Below are positions 26,654 to 35,827 of a DNA stretch of 64,000 nt, one piece after another. The DNA lies in the NCBI RefSeq assembly GCF_014641555.1, contig NZ_BMHY01000006.1, forward strand, positions 229,455 to 293,454, written 5' to 3'. Each line of letters starts with the position of its first letter. Position 1 is the stretch's first letter. The notes below the pieces were generated by a model. The model saw only the letters and a list, made by a program, of their open reading frames with translations. It was not told where the DNA came from and searched no databases. This DNA is from Paenibacillus radicis (ex Gao et al. 2016). Lineage in GTDB: Bacteria; Bacillota; Bacilli; Paenibacillales; Paenibacillaceae. The position numbers and the translations under genes are program-made.

Positions 26654-27391
26654 TCACTCCTCAAACAAGGTTCGAAAATATCGTCCGCGATTGTTCAAAA
26701 AATCTTTCGTCAGCCGGTAATGCTCCGTCTCCTCGTAATCTGCCCGCTTGATCGGATCATGATCGAAGCTCCATATCGTGGCGCCCGGGTATGACAGCAG
26801 AATCGGCGAATGCGTCGCAATAATGAATTGCGACAGTCCTTCGCGCTCCATTTCCCAGATCCGCCGGATAAAGGCTAACTGATTTTGCGGCGAAAGCGCC
26901 GACTCTGGTTCATCAAGCAGATAGATGCCCTTGCCGCCTAGGCGATTAGTAAACAACGACAAGAAAGCCTGCCCATGCGACTGCTCATTCAATGATTTTC
27001 CGCCATAGGAATCGTAGGCTCTTCCATCCTCCTTAGCCAATTCGTCAATATAATCGGCGAAGGCATCAAATGTCTCGGCGCGAAAGAAAAATCCATTGCT
27101 CACCTTCGGTGTCCAAGACAGCTTTATAATGGAAGCCAGCGACACATCATCCTTCTCTTTAGATAGAAGTGAGCTTTTGCCGCCAACAATATTAAATCCG
27201 CAAAGATGCGCAATCGCTTCCAGCAATGTCGACTTGCCGGAACCGTTCTCACCGATAAAGAAAGTAATGTTGCTGTCCAGATCCAGTTCGTCTACCCGCT
27301 GCAAGGCTGGTATGTGAAAAGGATAGCTTCCCAGCCTGCCGTCTGCTTCCGCAGCTTTCCAGTCGAAGGAAGCCCGTTTCAAAAATGTCAT
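26654..27391 (-). CDS. AAA-family ATPase (AAA15/AAA21, ABC-like fold)
   Basis: Soluble ATPase of the OLD/RecF-like group. Walker A is FFIGENGSGKSTLLEA, the signature-like region is SHGQAFLSLF, Walker B is GIYLLDEPESALSP and the His switch is IIATHSPILL. It lacks a transporter partner and a TOPRIM nuclease domain, so it is a stand-alone ATPase of unknown target. An ATG with GGGAG 8 nt upstream was chosen over a GTG eight codons earlier. Confidence 0.85.
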   Translation of the reverse strand: MTFLKRASFDWKAAEADGRLGSYPFHIPALQRVDELDLDSNITFFIGENGSGKSTLLEAIAHLCGFNIVGGKSSLLSKEKDDVSLASIIKLSWTPKVSNGFFFRAETFDAFADYIDELAKEDGRAYDSYGGKSLNEQSHGQAFLSLFTNRLGGKGIYLLDEPESALSPQNQLAFIRRIWEMEREGLSQFIIATHSPILLSYPGATIWSFDHDPIKRADYEETEHYRLTKDFLNNRGRYFRTLFEE

Positions 27392-27445
27392 TCTGCCTGC
27401 TCCCTTCACTAGCACGAGGCTTGCTGATTGATTGCGGAATGTAGT

Positions 27446-27883
27446 CTACCCGCTGTTTGCCGATGAGGGCTTTTCCCCAAAATGTCCGTCCTGCTTCTCA
27501 ATGATTCGCTTTAGTTTCGCAGAAGAAGAACGGCTTAATGTATACGTCGCTGCCGATTCACCCGGTTTCTGAATTAAAGCCAATGAGGTGGAGGGATAAA
27601 TCCATAGCAGATAGGGTTCACCGCCAAGCTTGAATTGGTACGGCGGGGAAGCGATGTCGTAATCGCCTTTATTTTTCGAAGCAAATCTTTCCGCATAGGC
27701 AAAGGCCTTTATTGTTTTACGATCCTGCAGCGTCCATTGCTCCTCCACACCCCGTTCGGTGTCCGTCAAACCGTCCAATCGCTCCAAGACCACTTCATTC
27801 ACCGAAATCCGGAAGGATTGGATGCCGATCACTATAGCTGCTGCAATAATTACGATTAGGGAGATTAATAATCCTTTCTTCAA
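27446..27883 (-). CDS. Hypothetical membrane-anchored protein
   Basis: No family recognised. One N-terminal transmembrane anchor (LKKGLLISLIVIIAAAIVIG) precedes an extracytoplasmic domain of about 115 residues with FAYAERFASKNKGDYDI and GGEPYLLWIYPSTSLALIQK. ATGs 9 and 6 codons upstream are in frame but have no ribosome site. AGAGGG lies 6 nt before a TTG, which was taken as start. The choice is uncertain. It precedes the AAA ATPase gene on the same strand. Confidence 0.6.
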   Translation of the reverse strand: MKKGLLISLIVIIAAAIVIGIQSFRISVNEVVLERLDGLTDTERGVEEQWTLQDRKTIKAFAYAERFASKNKGDYDIASPPYQFKLGGEPYLLWIYPSTSLALIQKPGESAATYTLSRSSSAKLKRIIEKQDGHFGEKPSSANSG

Positions 27884-27966
27884 CGGAATCCCTCTTCTCA
27901 TCAGCTTCATAATATTCAAATATATGTATATAGACGTTTTTTTCAGGAAAAAAGTTTCTCTACTGC

Positions 27967-28000
27967 AAAAAAGCCGCGCTTCATAACGAAGCAGCGACTT
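27967..28000 (-). terminator. Terminator of the Bce-type operon
   Basis: GTCGCTGCTTC/GAAGCGCGGC stem with a T6 tail on the minus strand. Confidence 0.8.
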
Positions 28001-28009
28001 TATAAAGTT

Positions 28010-29944
28010 TTATGAAGCCGGACCTGGCCGGTTAATGCTCTTCATATAGCTGACGGAAGCGATGATGAAGTAAAACGTCTGCATAATGATAAAAATGCCG
28101 ATGACCACAAAGGAGTACAACCATACAGAAGAATCCATTAACGTATCCAGAGCTTTCATAGCGACAAGAGCGTGAATTGTACCTACGACGCAAGGAATAT
28201 AGAACACGATCGCGATTTGCGACACCGAAATCCGTTTGATTTCCTGGAGTGTCATGCCGATCCGCTTCAAGGCGCGGAATTGCTGTTGATCCTCTTGCAG
28301 CTCCGTGAACAGCTTGAAGTAGATCAGACTGCCGGCGGCGATAAAGAACAGCAAGCTAATGAATAAACCGATAAACAACGTTAAATTTCCGTTTTGTATA
28401 TAATCCTGATACATAGACGCCCGGGACATATGTGTCTGATCGCTTTTGTTCTCAGGAACGAGCTGCTGCACTTTATCAACGGCTCCTGCCGCGCTTTCCC
28501 AATCTTTCACTTCAAAGCCGTAAGCAACAATCTGCTTCTCTTCCGGTATAGAAGCCATCATCTTGCTGTAAGCAAAATCATCCATAATAATGGTGAAAAG
28601 ATGGGTGGTCATATTCATAATTGTAGTACGAATATTCTCTGACACTTTAAAGTCCACCGGTTTTCCATTGATTACACCCTGAACGGATTGCGGAGCTTTC
28701 ATCCAGCTCGCTTGCATAATAACCGTATCCTGCTCCACCGCAATTGCCGGTAGACCGAGAGCAGCCGCATTATGATTATATGCAGAAGCCGAAATAACAA
28801 AGCCTTTAGAATGGCTATAGTCATGGGATTGATCATCTTCGGTAACGAACTTCAGCTTCGTGATCTCTGCGCCTACCAGTTTATCCTCTCTAGTGACCGG
28901 GTGACCATTTTTCTCCAATATGCTGGCCATTTGCGCCGGATCAACGACCTCATGAGCATGAAGGCCGCGCTCGACGAATGCAATTGTATAAGGCGAGAAA
29001 TCCGTCACGACATGCTTATATCCAACCTGCATTAAATAAAAAGTACCCGAAGCGGTCAAAATGACGGCGCTCATGATGGACACCATAAATAAAATACGCG
29101 CGTTGTCTCTCAGCTTATAGCCAAGCTGGGACAAAATAATCATGTTGGTCCGGTTGTAAAAAACCGAATGTTTACGCTGCAAAAAACGGATAACCAGGAC
29201 GCTCAACTGCGTAAATAGAAAATAGGTTCCGATCGTGACCGTAATCAGTATCGGCAGCGCCAACAGCAAGAACGTATTCACCGTCATGTTCAGTGCCATG
29301 CCGTACGCGGCTCCCAAACATAATACGGCCAGTACGACGAGCCATTTCGAGAAGACAAGATCGCCTTTCGGTCTGCGGGCCGCTTTCAGCAGGTCAACAA
29401 TTTCCGATTTGCCGATGCGCAAGGACGTTAACAGCGCAATGCCCATGGATAAGGCGAAAAAACCGATTCCGGTCAGTGCAATTGCCAGGATGGGGGCTGC
29501 GAACGGAATAGGATCCTTCACGCTTAGTATGGCCCCCAGCGCCATAAAGAACAATTTGCTGAACAGCATGCCAATCGCAATGCCCGTGACGAGAGACAGC
29601 AGCGCAACGGCTGCATTCTCATAAATGACGAGTCGCCGCAGTTGCGACCGTGTCATCCCGAATAAAGAGAACAGGCCAAACTCCTGCTTTCTCGTCTTCA
29701 GAAACGCCGAGTTCGCATACAGCACGAACAGGAACGAGAAAACAGCAATCAGGTAGAGACAGAACTGCATGCCGGTGCGAATCTTTTGCGCCTGCATAAT
29801 GTTGCCGTTGATAACATCCGGATGATAGATAAAGGCGGCGTACATGTAGAAAATGATGACGGAAAACACGCTGCTCCAGAAAAACGCGCTGTAGGACCGC
29901 CAGTTGCCGCGGATATTGCTAAGCGCGAGCGAACGGAACGTCAT
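28010..29944 (-). CDS. BceB-type ABC transporter permease
   Basis: Large FtsX-like permease (644 aa) of the peptide-antibiotic resistance class. It starts MTFRSLALSNIRGNWRSYSAFFWSS as in BceB/YvcS, with about ten transmembrane helices and a large extracytoplasmic domain (about residues 310-525) between the seventh and eighth. Such permeases sense and detoxify cell-wall-active peptides and signal to an intramembrane-sensing kinase. It overlaps the ATPase gene by 26 bp. Confidence 0.9.
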   Translation of the reverse strand: MTFRSLALSNIRGNWRSYSAFFWSSVFSVIIFYMYAAFIYHPDVINGNIMQAQKIRTGMQFCLYLIAVFSFLFVLYANSAFLKTRKQEFGLFSLFGMTRSQLRRLVIYENAAVALLSLVTGIAIGMLFSKLFFMALGAILSVKDPIPFAAPILAIALTGIGFFALSMGIALLTSLRIGKSEIVDLLKAARRPKGDLVFSKWLVVLAVLCLGAAYGMALNMTVNTFLLLALPILITVTIGTYFLFTQLSVLVIRFLQRKHSVFYNRTNMIILSQLGYKLRDNARILFMVSIMSAVILTASGTFYLMQVGYKHVVTDFSPYTIAFVERGLHAHEVVDPAQMASILEKNGHPVTREDKLVGAEITKLKFVTEDDQSHDYSHSKGFVISASAYNHNAAALGLPAIAVEQDTVIMQASWMKAPQSVQGVINGKPVDFKVSENIRTTIMNMTTHLFTIIMDDFAYSKMMASIPEEKQIVAYGFEVKDWESAAGAVDKVQQLVPENKSDQTHMSRASMYQDYIQNGNLTLFIGLFISLLFFIAAGSLIYFKLFTELQEDQQQFRALKRIGMTLQEIKRISVSQIAIVFYIPCVVGTIHALVAMKALDTLMDSSVWLYSFVVIGIFIIMQTFYFIIASVSYMKSINRPGPAS

Positions 29945-30695
29945 CGAAATTACCTCCCAGCACGCTCAGTGCGTCCAATATTTGTTGGAAGAATGCCTGC
30001 CGGTTCGAGCCGCGCCGAATTTCCGAGAAAAACTTTCCGTCTTTAATGAAGACGATCCGCTGGCAGTAGCTGGCGGAGAACGGATCATGCGTAACCATCA
30101 GAACCGTCGCTTTTAGCCGCTCATTCATATCCTTCAACGAGTCCATTACATCCTTCGCCGACTTTGAATCCAAATTGCCGGTCAGCTCATCGGCCAATAC
30201 AAGGGAAGGCTGGTGGATGATCGCCCGCGCGATAGCTGCCCGCTGCTTCTGTCCGCCGGACACCTCATAGGTCCGTTTGCCGAGAATGGCTGTAATTTGC
30301 AGCAGTTCGGCAATAGGCCGCAGCTTCTCATCGATTTGCCGGGGAGAAACGCCCTCCAGCACGAGGGGCAAAATGATATTTTCCTTGATCGACAGCGTGT
30401 CGAGCAAATTGAAATCCTGGAACACAAAGCCGAGCTCTCTGCGCCGAAACAACGCCAGCTTGCGTTCGTTCAATCTTGCTGGATTAACGCCGTTAATTTC
30501 AAGCTCGCCCGAAGTAGGCCGATCAATTGTCGACAGCAGATTGAGCAGCGTCGTCTTCCCGCTTCCCGACGGTCCCATTACCCCGACGAATTCTCCAGCT
30601 TCGACCTTTAAATCGATATCTTCCAGCGCTTTATACGAAACATTGCCCTTTGAGCTGTATATTTTGCCTAACCCTTTCGTATGCAATACACTCAT
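29919..30695 (-). CDS. BceA-type ABC transporter ATPase
   Basis: ATPase partner of the BceB-type permease. Walker A is GPSGSGKT, the signature is VSGGQKQR and the switch is VTHDP. Walker B reads LVLADELTGNLDS: a Leu replaces the Pro usual in DEPTGNLDS. The C-terminal extension (RRGSNRQAFFQQILDALSVLGG) is typical of the group. The ATG has GGGAGG 10 nt upstream and was preferred to a TTG two codons earlier. Confidence 0.91.
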   Translation of the reverse strand: MSVLHTKGLGKIYSSKGNVSYKALEDIDLKVEAGEFVGVMGPSGSGKTTLLNLLSTIDRPTSGELEINGVNPARLNERKLALFRRRELGFVFQDFNLLDTLSIKENIILPLVLEGVSPRQIDEKLRPIAELLQITAILGKRTYEVSGGQKQRAAIARAIIHQPSLVLADELTGNLDSKSAKDVMDSLKDMNERLKATVLMVTHDPFSASYCQRIVFIKDGKFFSEIRRGSNRQAFFQQILDALSVLGGNFDDVPFARA

Positions 30696-30739
30696 TTTCA
30701 ACTAGCCTCCCAAAGCTTTCTATCGTTGCTTGCATGAAT

Positions 30740-30814
30740 AGTATATCCTTGAGCGCACATAGGCTCCCATCGATTTCCCTTTCATGCGGGACGGCTAACC
30801 TTACAATGTTGTCA
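30740..30814 (-). promoter_or_regulatory. Internal promoter and BceR-like operator before the ABC transporter genes
   Basis: Minus-strand TGACA-ACAT-TGTAA (30814-30801) fits the TNACA-N4-TGTAA pattern reported for BceR-like regulators. A TATACT -10 box (30745-30740) follows without a clear -35, as expected for an activated promoter. It overlaps the end of the kinase gene. Confidence 0.5.
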
Positions 30815-31870
30815 CCCAAGACGATGGATACCGCCCGGGTAAAAGGAAACCGTTGCCGTCGTGCCCTCGCCTGTCCGTGACTCGACGGACAATTCATGAC
30901 CAAGCCGCCCGCATACTTGCTTAGCCAGATAGAGGCCCATGCCGGTCGACTCCTCAACGGCCCGTCCATTCTCGCCTGTAAAGAAAGGATCGAATATACG
31001 CGGCAAATCCTGCGGCTCGATGCCGATGCCTTCGTCCTTGACCGACAGCTTAACCGCATTGGCCTGCGTAACAATCCGAATCGTAAGCTTCTTGTCGCCA
31101 GGTTTGCGCTTGGCGTATTTAATTGCGTTGTTAACGAGCTGATTCAGAATGAACGTCAGCCATTTCTCATCCGACTCCGTCGCGGCTTCCCCTTCGATTC
31201 TCGGATAGATCGAGTAACGGATGCACTCCCTTTTATGCCCGTTGATGACCGTCCGCGCAACTTCATGCAGCTGCAGCTGCCGCGGATGCAAGTCGAGCTC
31301 GAATTTATCCAGCCTTGCTGTATGCAGCATCATTTCCAGCCCGCGCGTCAACCGGCCAGTCTCCTCCCGCAAACTCGTCAGCAGCTCGGTTTGCTTCTCT
31401 CCAGACAGCTGCTGCTCTTTGCCCTCCTGCGCAAGCAGATCGATGACCGATACTGGCGTTTTCATATGATGCACCCACTGCATGACAAAATGATTATGCT
31501 GCTCTTGCTGACGCCGGTATTTGTTAAGCTCAGTCATATAAGCGCTGTGCTGCGCTTCAAGCAGTTGCTGTACCGCCTTCTGCTCCACTGTAATTCCTGA
31601 CCGGACTAGCGTCGAAGCATTTAGCCTTACCGGTTTCTGAAGCGCTTCTCCCAGCTGTTTATAATAAGCACGCTGCCTCATATAATCGACAGTAAGACCC
31701 ACGATCAGAAGCAGCAGCGCTAATTCGATAAAATAATAGAGCAAGCCGGGATCGGCCTGCTCCGCATAACGCAGCTTATCTAGCAAGAAGATGACGGAAG
31801 CAATTCCGATGCATCCCAAATAAACGGCAAGCATTATTTTACGATCCCATAAATAAGCTTTCCAGCTCAT
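30812..31870 (-). CDS. BceS-type intramembrane-sensing histidine kinase
   Basis: Sensor kinase with two N-terminal transmembrane helices (about residues 14-31 and 42-62) separated by a very short loop, so it lacks an extracellular sensor and probably senses through the ABC permease. The phospho-acceptor His lies in MQWVHHMKTPVSVIDLL. ATP-binding boxes are NQLVNNAIKYAKR, DEGIGIEPQDLPRIFDPFF and STGMGLYLAKQV. It overlaps the response regulator by 4 bp. Confidence 0.92.
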   Translation of the reverse strand: MSWKAYLWDRKIMLAVYLGCIGIASVIFLLDKLRYAEQADPGLLYYFIELALLLLIVGLTVDYMRQRAYYKQLGEALQKPVRLNASTLVRSGITVEQKAVQQLLEAQHSAYMTELNKYRRQQEQHNHFVMQWVHHMKTPVSVIDLLAQEGKEQQLSGEKQTELLTSLREETGRLTRGLEMMLHTARLDKFELDLHPRQLQLHEVARTVINGHKRECIRYSIYPRIEGEAATESDEKWLTFILNQLVNNAIKYAKRKPGDKKLTIRIVTQANAVKLSVKDEGIGIEPQDLPRIFDPFFTGENGRAVEESTGMGLYLAKQVCGRLGHELSVESRTGEGTTATVSFYPGGIHRLG

Positions 31871-32604
31871 GCCTCGGCCCCTTTCTCTATATCCGACAAA
31901 ACCAGCTTGTAGCCTTGACCGCGTACCGTCTCAATCGCCTTCACGACGCCAAGCTCCTCCAGCTTTTTGCGCAGTCTCGTCACATTGACTGTCAGCGTAT
32001 TGTCATCGACGAACTGCACGTCATCCCAAAGCGCCTCCAGCAGCTCTTCGCGGCTTACGACGTGCTCCGGCCTGCGGAGGAAACATTCCGCCAGCAGCAG
32101 CTCGTTTTTCGTCAGCTCCACCCGCTTACCCTGCCATTCCAATTCATTGCGGCTAAGATACAGAGTAAGGCCATTTGCCTCCAGATCACCGCTGGCAGTA
32201 CCGCTGCCAACTCCAAGGCCAGGTGTGCCTGCTGCATATTCCCCATAAACGCGGCGAAGCGCGCCTCTCACTTTAGCCATCAGTAAATCCAAGTGAATCG
32301 GCTTGGCCACATAATCGTCGCCGCCATTCTCGATGGCCATCACTTGATCCATCTCTCCGGCGCGTGCCGAAATAAATATAATCGGTACATTAGAGCGCGT
32401 ACGGATTTGCCTGCACCAATAAAAACCGTCGAAATAAGACAAATTAATATCAAGCAGCACGAGATGCGGATCATAATCGATAAATTCGGCCAGCAGCTCC
32501 TTGAACCGTTCTGCCCGCCGCACCTCGAAGCCGTATTTTTCCATATTCGCTTTTAAAATTCCGCCGATCTTATCATCGTCTTCTACTATAAATATACGAT
32601 ACAT
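31867..32604 (-). CDS. BceR-type OmpR-family response regulator
   Basis: Receiver plus winged-helix regulator. The receiver has the acidic pair in FIVEDDD, phospho-acceptor Asp in VLLDINLSYFDGF and Lys in DDYVAKPI. The C-terminal Trans_reg_C domain includes ELTKNELLLAECFLRRPEHVVSREELLEALW and DDNTLTVNVTRLRKKL. First gene of the module, which probably activates the adjacent ABC transporter in response to a cell-envelope peptide. Confidence 0.92.
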   Translation of the reverse strand: MYRIFIVEDDDKIGGILKANMEKYGFEVRRAERFKELLAEFIDYDPHLVLLDINLSYFDGFYWCRQIRTRSNVPIIFISARAGEMDQVMAIENGGDDYVAKPIHLDLLMAKVRGALRRVYGEYAAGTPGLGVGSGTASGDLEANGLTLYLSRNELEWQGKRVELTKNELLLAECFLRRPEHVVSREELLEALWDDVQFVDDNTLTVNVTRLRKKLEELGVVKAIETVRGQGYKLVLSDIEKGAEA

Positions 32605-32694
32605 CTAAAGACTGCCTCCGAATCAAACGCGACATTGATATTGAACTTGAACACCCTTATGATAGCAGTTTCAATGAAAGCGTTCAAACGAAAA

Positions 32695-32726
32695 AGCCCC
32701 GGCTGCGCAAGAGGCAGCCGGGGCTT
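32695..32726 (-). terminator. Terminator of the pirin gene
   Basis: AAAGCCCCGGCTGC/GCAGCCGGGGCTTT stem followed on the minus strand by T5. Confidence 0.9.
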
Positions 32727-32734
32727 TGCCGACA

Positions 32735-33625
32735 TTAGAAATTCGGATTTCCGAAAGCTCCGGTCCGGAAATCATGGAAAGCTTGCGTAATTTCCCGATC
32801 GGTATTCATAACGAACGGCCCGCGCTGAACCATTGGCTCGTTAATCGGTTCACCGCTTAATACGAGCACAAGCGCATCCTCCGTCAGCGCCTCGATCCGA
32901 ATCCCGCCAGGTTCGTTCCGGAATAGAACGAAATCATTTTCCGCTGCTTGTTTGTGTTCGTTGATCATCACTTCGCCTCGCAGCACGAGCAAACCAGCAT
33001 TATATGAGACTGGAAGTGTAAAGCTCGCTTGCCCGCCCTGATTGAAATCAATATCGAAGAGATTGAGCGGTGTATAGGTGCTTGCTGGTCCCCGCACGCC
33101 ATTATACTCGCCAGCAATAATACGTACGCTGCCGCCTTCATTAGGCAGTTCAACCCTTCCCATTGCGGAAGACAACAGCTCCTGATAGCCTGGTGTTGTC
33201 ATTTTATTCGCCTGCGGCAAATTGACCCAGAGCTGAATCATTTGCATGACGCCTCCCTGCTCGGAGAAGCTTTTCTCCTGATATTCTTTATGCAGCACGC
33301 CGGACCCCGCCGTCATCCACTGCACGTCGCCAGGACCAATGATGCCATGATTGCCCGCGCTGTCATGATGCTCAATGCGGCCTTGATAGGCAATCGTCAC
33401 CGTCTCGAAGCCGCGATGCGGGTGGGCTCCGATACCTTTCACCTCGGCGCCTGGCGGAAATTCAACCGGTGCGCCGTAGTCCATCAGCACGAACGGGCTG
33501 ATTCGCTGCTCAAATGAATTGCCTCCAGGGAAATAATTCGATACGCGAAAGCCGTCGCCTACCATGTGGAAGGGCGAGCCTTGAAATGTGCCTTCGATCT
33601 CGCGATAAGTTGCAGTGTTGGTCAT
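32735..33625 (-). CDS. Pirin-family cupin protein
   Basis: Two-domain cupin (bicupin) of the pirin family. GIGAHPHRGFETVTIAYQGRIEHHDSAGNHG contains the metal-binding His residues and Glu of the N-terminal cupin, and GDVQWMTAGSGVLHKEY is the second conserved block. Family members can have quercetin 2,3-dioxygenase activity or act as redox-related regulators; which applies here is unknown. The ATG with AAGGAG 9 nt upstream (MTNTATYREIEG) was chosen over one 15 codons earlier. The operator palindrome shared with the MarR gene suggests induction by quinone-like or electrophile stress. Confidence 0.9.
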   Translation of the reverse strand: MTNTATYREIEGTFQGSPFHMVGDGFRVSNYFPGGNSFEQRISPFVLMDYGAPVEFPPGAEVKGIGAHPHRGFETVTIAYQGRIEHHDSAGNHGIIGPGDVQWMTAGSGVLHKEYQEKSFSEQGGVMQMIQLWVNLPQANKMTTPGYQELLSSAMGRVELPNEGGSVRIIAGEYNGVRGPASTYTPLNLFDIDFNQGGQASFTLPVSYNAGLLVLRGEVMINEHKQAAENDFVLFRNEPGGIRIEALTEDALVLVLSGEPINEPMVQRGPFVMNTDREITQAFHDFRTGAFGNPNF

Positions 33626-33661
33626 GAGAACCATCTCCTTATTAATAAGTTTATTGGATTT

Positions 33662-33679
33662 TATCTTCAATTAAAGATA
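33662..33679. promoter_or_regulatory. MarR/MhqR-like operator, pirin side
   Basis: TATCTTCAATTAAAGATA, an 18-bp palindrome with one central mismatch, 37 bp before the pirin start. It resembles the palindrome reported for MhqR in Bacillus. Confidence 0.65.
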
Positions 33680-33704
33680 TAAGGCCGGTATAAACCGCCG
33701 AGAA

Positions 33705-34154
33705 CTACTTTCCGGCGGCTCCTTTGCCTAATGCTTTTAACAACGCAATAGCCTGCTTCTGCTCCTCTAAAGTCAAGCTGCCCATCACTGTTTCAATCCG
33801 CTCCGTATGCTGCGGGAAAATTTCATCGAACAATTGCCGTCCAACGTCCGTAATTTCCGCGTACGTCACTCTTCGGTCTGTACTGCACGGCACACGCTTC
33901 AAGTAACCCTTGTTTTCAAGTTTATCGATATTGTACGTCATCGTACCGCTCGTTATTAATATCCTGTCCCCTATCTGCTGGATCGGGATACGGCCTTTCG
34001 CATACAACACTTCCAATATGGCAAATTCGGAGGAAGATAAACCATAGCTTTTTATATCTTTTACCGCAACGTCCATAATGCTCTTAAATGATTTGGACAA
34101 TACAACTAACAATTTCAGCGCTGTCTGCTGTTCCTCACTCATCGCTTCCTTCAT
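33705..34154 (-). CDS. MarR-family regulator (MhqR-like)
   Basis: Winged-helix repressor of 149 aa. The DNA-binding part is FAILEVLYAKGRIPIQQIGDRILITSGTMTYNIDKLENKGYLKRV followed by the wing PCSTDRRVTYAEITDVG. A Cys in the wing (PCSTD) could be redox-sensitive. The gene and the adjacent pirin gene each carry the same palindrome upstream, so this protein probably represses both. A start four codons later (MSEEQQTALK) is also possible. Confidence 0.88.
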   Translation of the reverse strand: MKEAMSEEQQTALKLLVVLSKSFKSIMDVAVKDIKSYGLSSSEFAILEVLYAKGRIPIQQIGDRILITSGTMTYNIDKLENKGYLKRVPCSTDRRVTYAEITDVGRQLFDEIFPQHTERIETVMGSLTLEEQKQAIALLKALGKGAAGK

Positions 34155-34177
34155 CCGCTCACCCCCTCATCAGTAGT

Positions 34178-34195
34178 TATCTTGAATTAAAGATA
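34178..34195. promoter_or_regulatory. MarR/MhqR-like operator, autoregulatory side
   Basis: TATCTTGAATTAAAGATA, identical to the pirin-side site at 17 of 18 positions, 24 bp before the marR start. Confidence 0.65.
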
Positions 34196-34344
34196 TAATA
34201 AATTTCCTTTGCTGTCAAGCCTTTGACCCGTTTACGGTCCATTCATAGGAATAGCAACCAGCCTATAGTTGGAAAAGTTAACCTTTGCTATCCGTCGTAT
34301 GCAGCAATTTCAATCTTGAAAGAAGGACTCTATTCCCACATTCC

Positions 34345-34382
34345 TTCACAAAATCATTACAAATTCTAAATAATGGGATAAT
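34345..34382 (+). promoter_or_regulatory. Candidate PhoP boxes and -10 of the pst operon
   Basis: TTCACA (34345-34350) and ATTACA (34356-34361) are spaced 11 bp apart as in PhoP tandem repeats (consensus TTAACA). GATAAT at 34377-34382 is a plausible -10, about 60 bp before the first gene. Confidence 0.4.
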
Positions 34383-34442
34383 AATCGACTGTTAAACTGA
34401 CGTTGAATAAGAGATCGATATCGAGAAAGGTGACGAAAACCG

Positions 34443-35807
34443 ATGCAAATGAAAAAAGTAGTGGTCATCTCCATGCTGGCGGCGGCAATTGGTACAACAG
34501 CCGTAACTCCGGTAATGGCACAAACGAATGCAGCTTCGCAAACCCAGCAGGCACTGCAAATCAAGAACGCAACCTTTACCGTTAATGGCAAAGCAGTTGC
34601 AATCCGCACCATTAACAAAAGCGGGACAACACTCGTCTCGGTGCGTGACATTGCCCTGGCAATCGGAGCTGAGATCAATGTTTCCAAAGGCGTGATCAAA
34701 GTTCAACTGAATCACAAAAGTGCAACCCTGACGGGCAGCGCGGTTACGTCTGTTGGCGGCAATTCGTTCACTGAGCCAAAAGCGCTGCTTGAAAAGCTTG
34801 GCGCAACGTATGTAGCAGGAAGCAATGTAGTCACTTCGATCAAACTGCTTGCTGACATCGAACAAGCCGCATGGATTAACCCTTCCACCTTGCTTGCATC
34901 GAAAACCATCGAAGGCGGACGTGAAGACTACCTGATCGATACAGCGACAGGCCGCAGCGAATTGCTGCTTGCTTCCTCCAATACTTCTGACCTTGTGATC
35001 TCGAATGACGGCACTAAAGTTGCTTATACGGATGAGAACGGCGCTGTATACGTGATCACGCTTGCTACGAAGCAGACGGTTCAAGCCAGCACGGACAACT
35101 CGATTAAAAACGAGCTGCAATGGTCCGCTGACGGTTCCGCATTGTTCTTCCTGCAAGGCGACAAAAACTCTGTAATCGCCAAAGTTGATCTGGCAGACGG
35201 CAAAGTAACGAAAGTGCTGGAAGACAAAGTCGACTACAAGGCTGATCTCAGCGTATCCTCCGACGGCGGCAAATTCGCTTTCACGGTTATCAAACAGCCT
35301 AAAGTTACAGCCGACGCTGGCAAGGACGTTAGCCTGGATGACGTAGCGATCGATGCAACAGGAACAGAACCACAGTTGTACTTCTATGACGCAGCGAAAG
35401 CCGACAACAAGCCGGTTCAACTGACTAACGATAAAACGGATAAAGCGTTCCCGCAAATCTCTGCAGACGGCTCGAAAGCCTACTTTGTAAGCTTGAGCGA
35501 CGACGCTAACAGCACAGGTACACTTGAAGTTGTTGACATCGCTGGCAAAACGGTAAAACCGCTCTTCAATGAACAAGACGTTTACCAGCTTGCAGCGAAA
35601 GGAAATAAACTTTACTTGCTTACTGCCAAAGGCGAAGGCAATGCCATTTACAATATCGACGCCGCAACCGGCGCAGCTACACTTGTACATACCGTATCGG
35701 ACGGTGTCAGCGAAATCATCGTATCGAATAACGACCAGCTTGCAGCTATCAGCAACGGATTGCTCGCAGTAGCCATCAACGGCAAATTCACAACCATCAC
35801 AAAATAA
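34443..35807 (+). CDS. Secreted stalk-domain plus beta-propeller protein of the pst operon
   Basis: Exported protein with a Sec signal peptide (VVVISMLAAAIGTTAVTPVMA, cleavage near residue 26). A copper-amine-oxidase-type stalk domain follows (about residues 38-115; ATFTVNGKAVAIRTINKSGTTLVSVRDIA). The rest (about 140-450) has WD40/TolB-like repeats such as SWSADGSALFFLQGDKNSVIAKVDLADG and ISADGSKAYFVSLSDD. No lipobox or cell-wall sorting motif is visible. It lies 20 bp before pstS on the same strand, so a link to phosphate capture or sensing is inferred from context only. Confidence 0.8.
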   Translation: MQMKKVVVISMLAAAIGTTAVTPVMAQTNAASQTQQALQIKNATFTVNGKAVAIRTINKSGTTLVSVRDIALAIGAEINVSKGVIKVQLNHKSATLTGSAVTSVGGNSFTEPKALLEKLGATYVAGSNVVTSIKLLADIEQAAWINPSTLLASKTIEGGREDYLIDTATGRSELLLASSNTSDLVISNDGTKVAYTDENGAVYVITLATKQTVQASTDNSIKNELQWSADGSALFFLQGDKNSVIAKVDLADGKVTKVLEDKVDYKADLSVSSDGGKFAFTVIKQPKVTADAGKDVSLDDVAIDATGTEPQLYFYDAAKADNKPVQLTNDKTDKAFPQISADGSKAYFVSLSDDANSTGTLEVVDIAGKTVKPLFNEQDVYQLAAKGNKLYLLTAKGEGNAIYNIDAATGAATLVHTVSDGVSEIIVSNNDQLAAISNGLLAVAINGKFTTITK

Positions 35808-35827
35808 TTTATTGGAGGAAAAACGCA

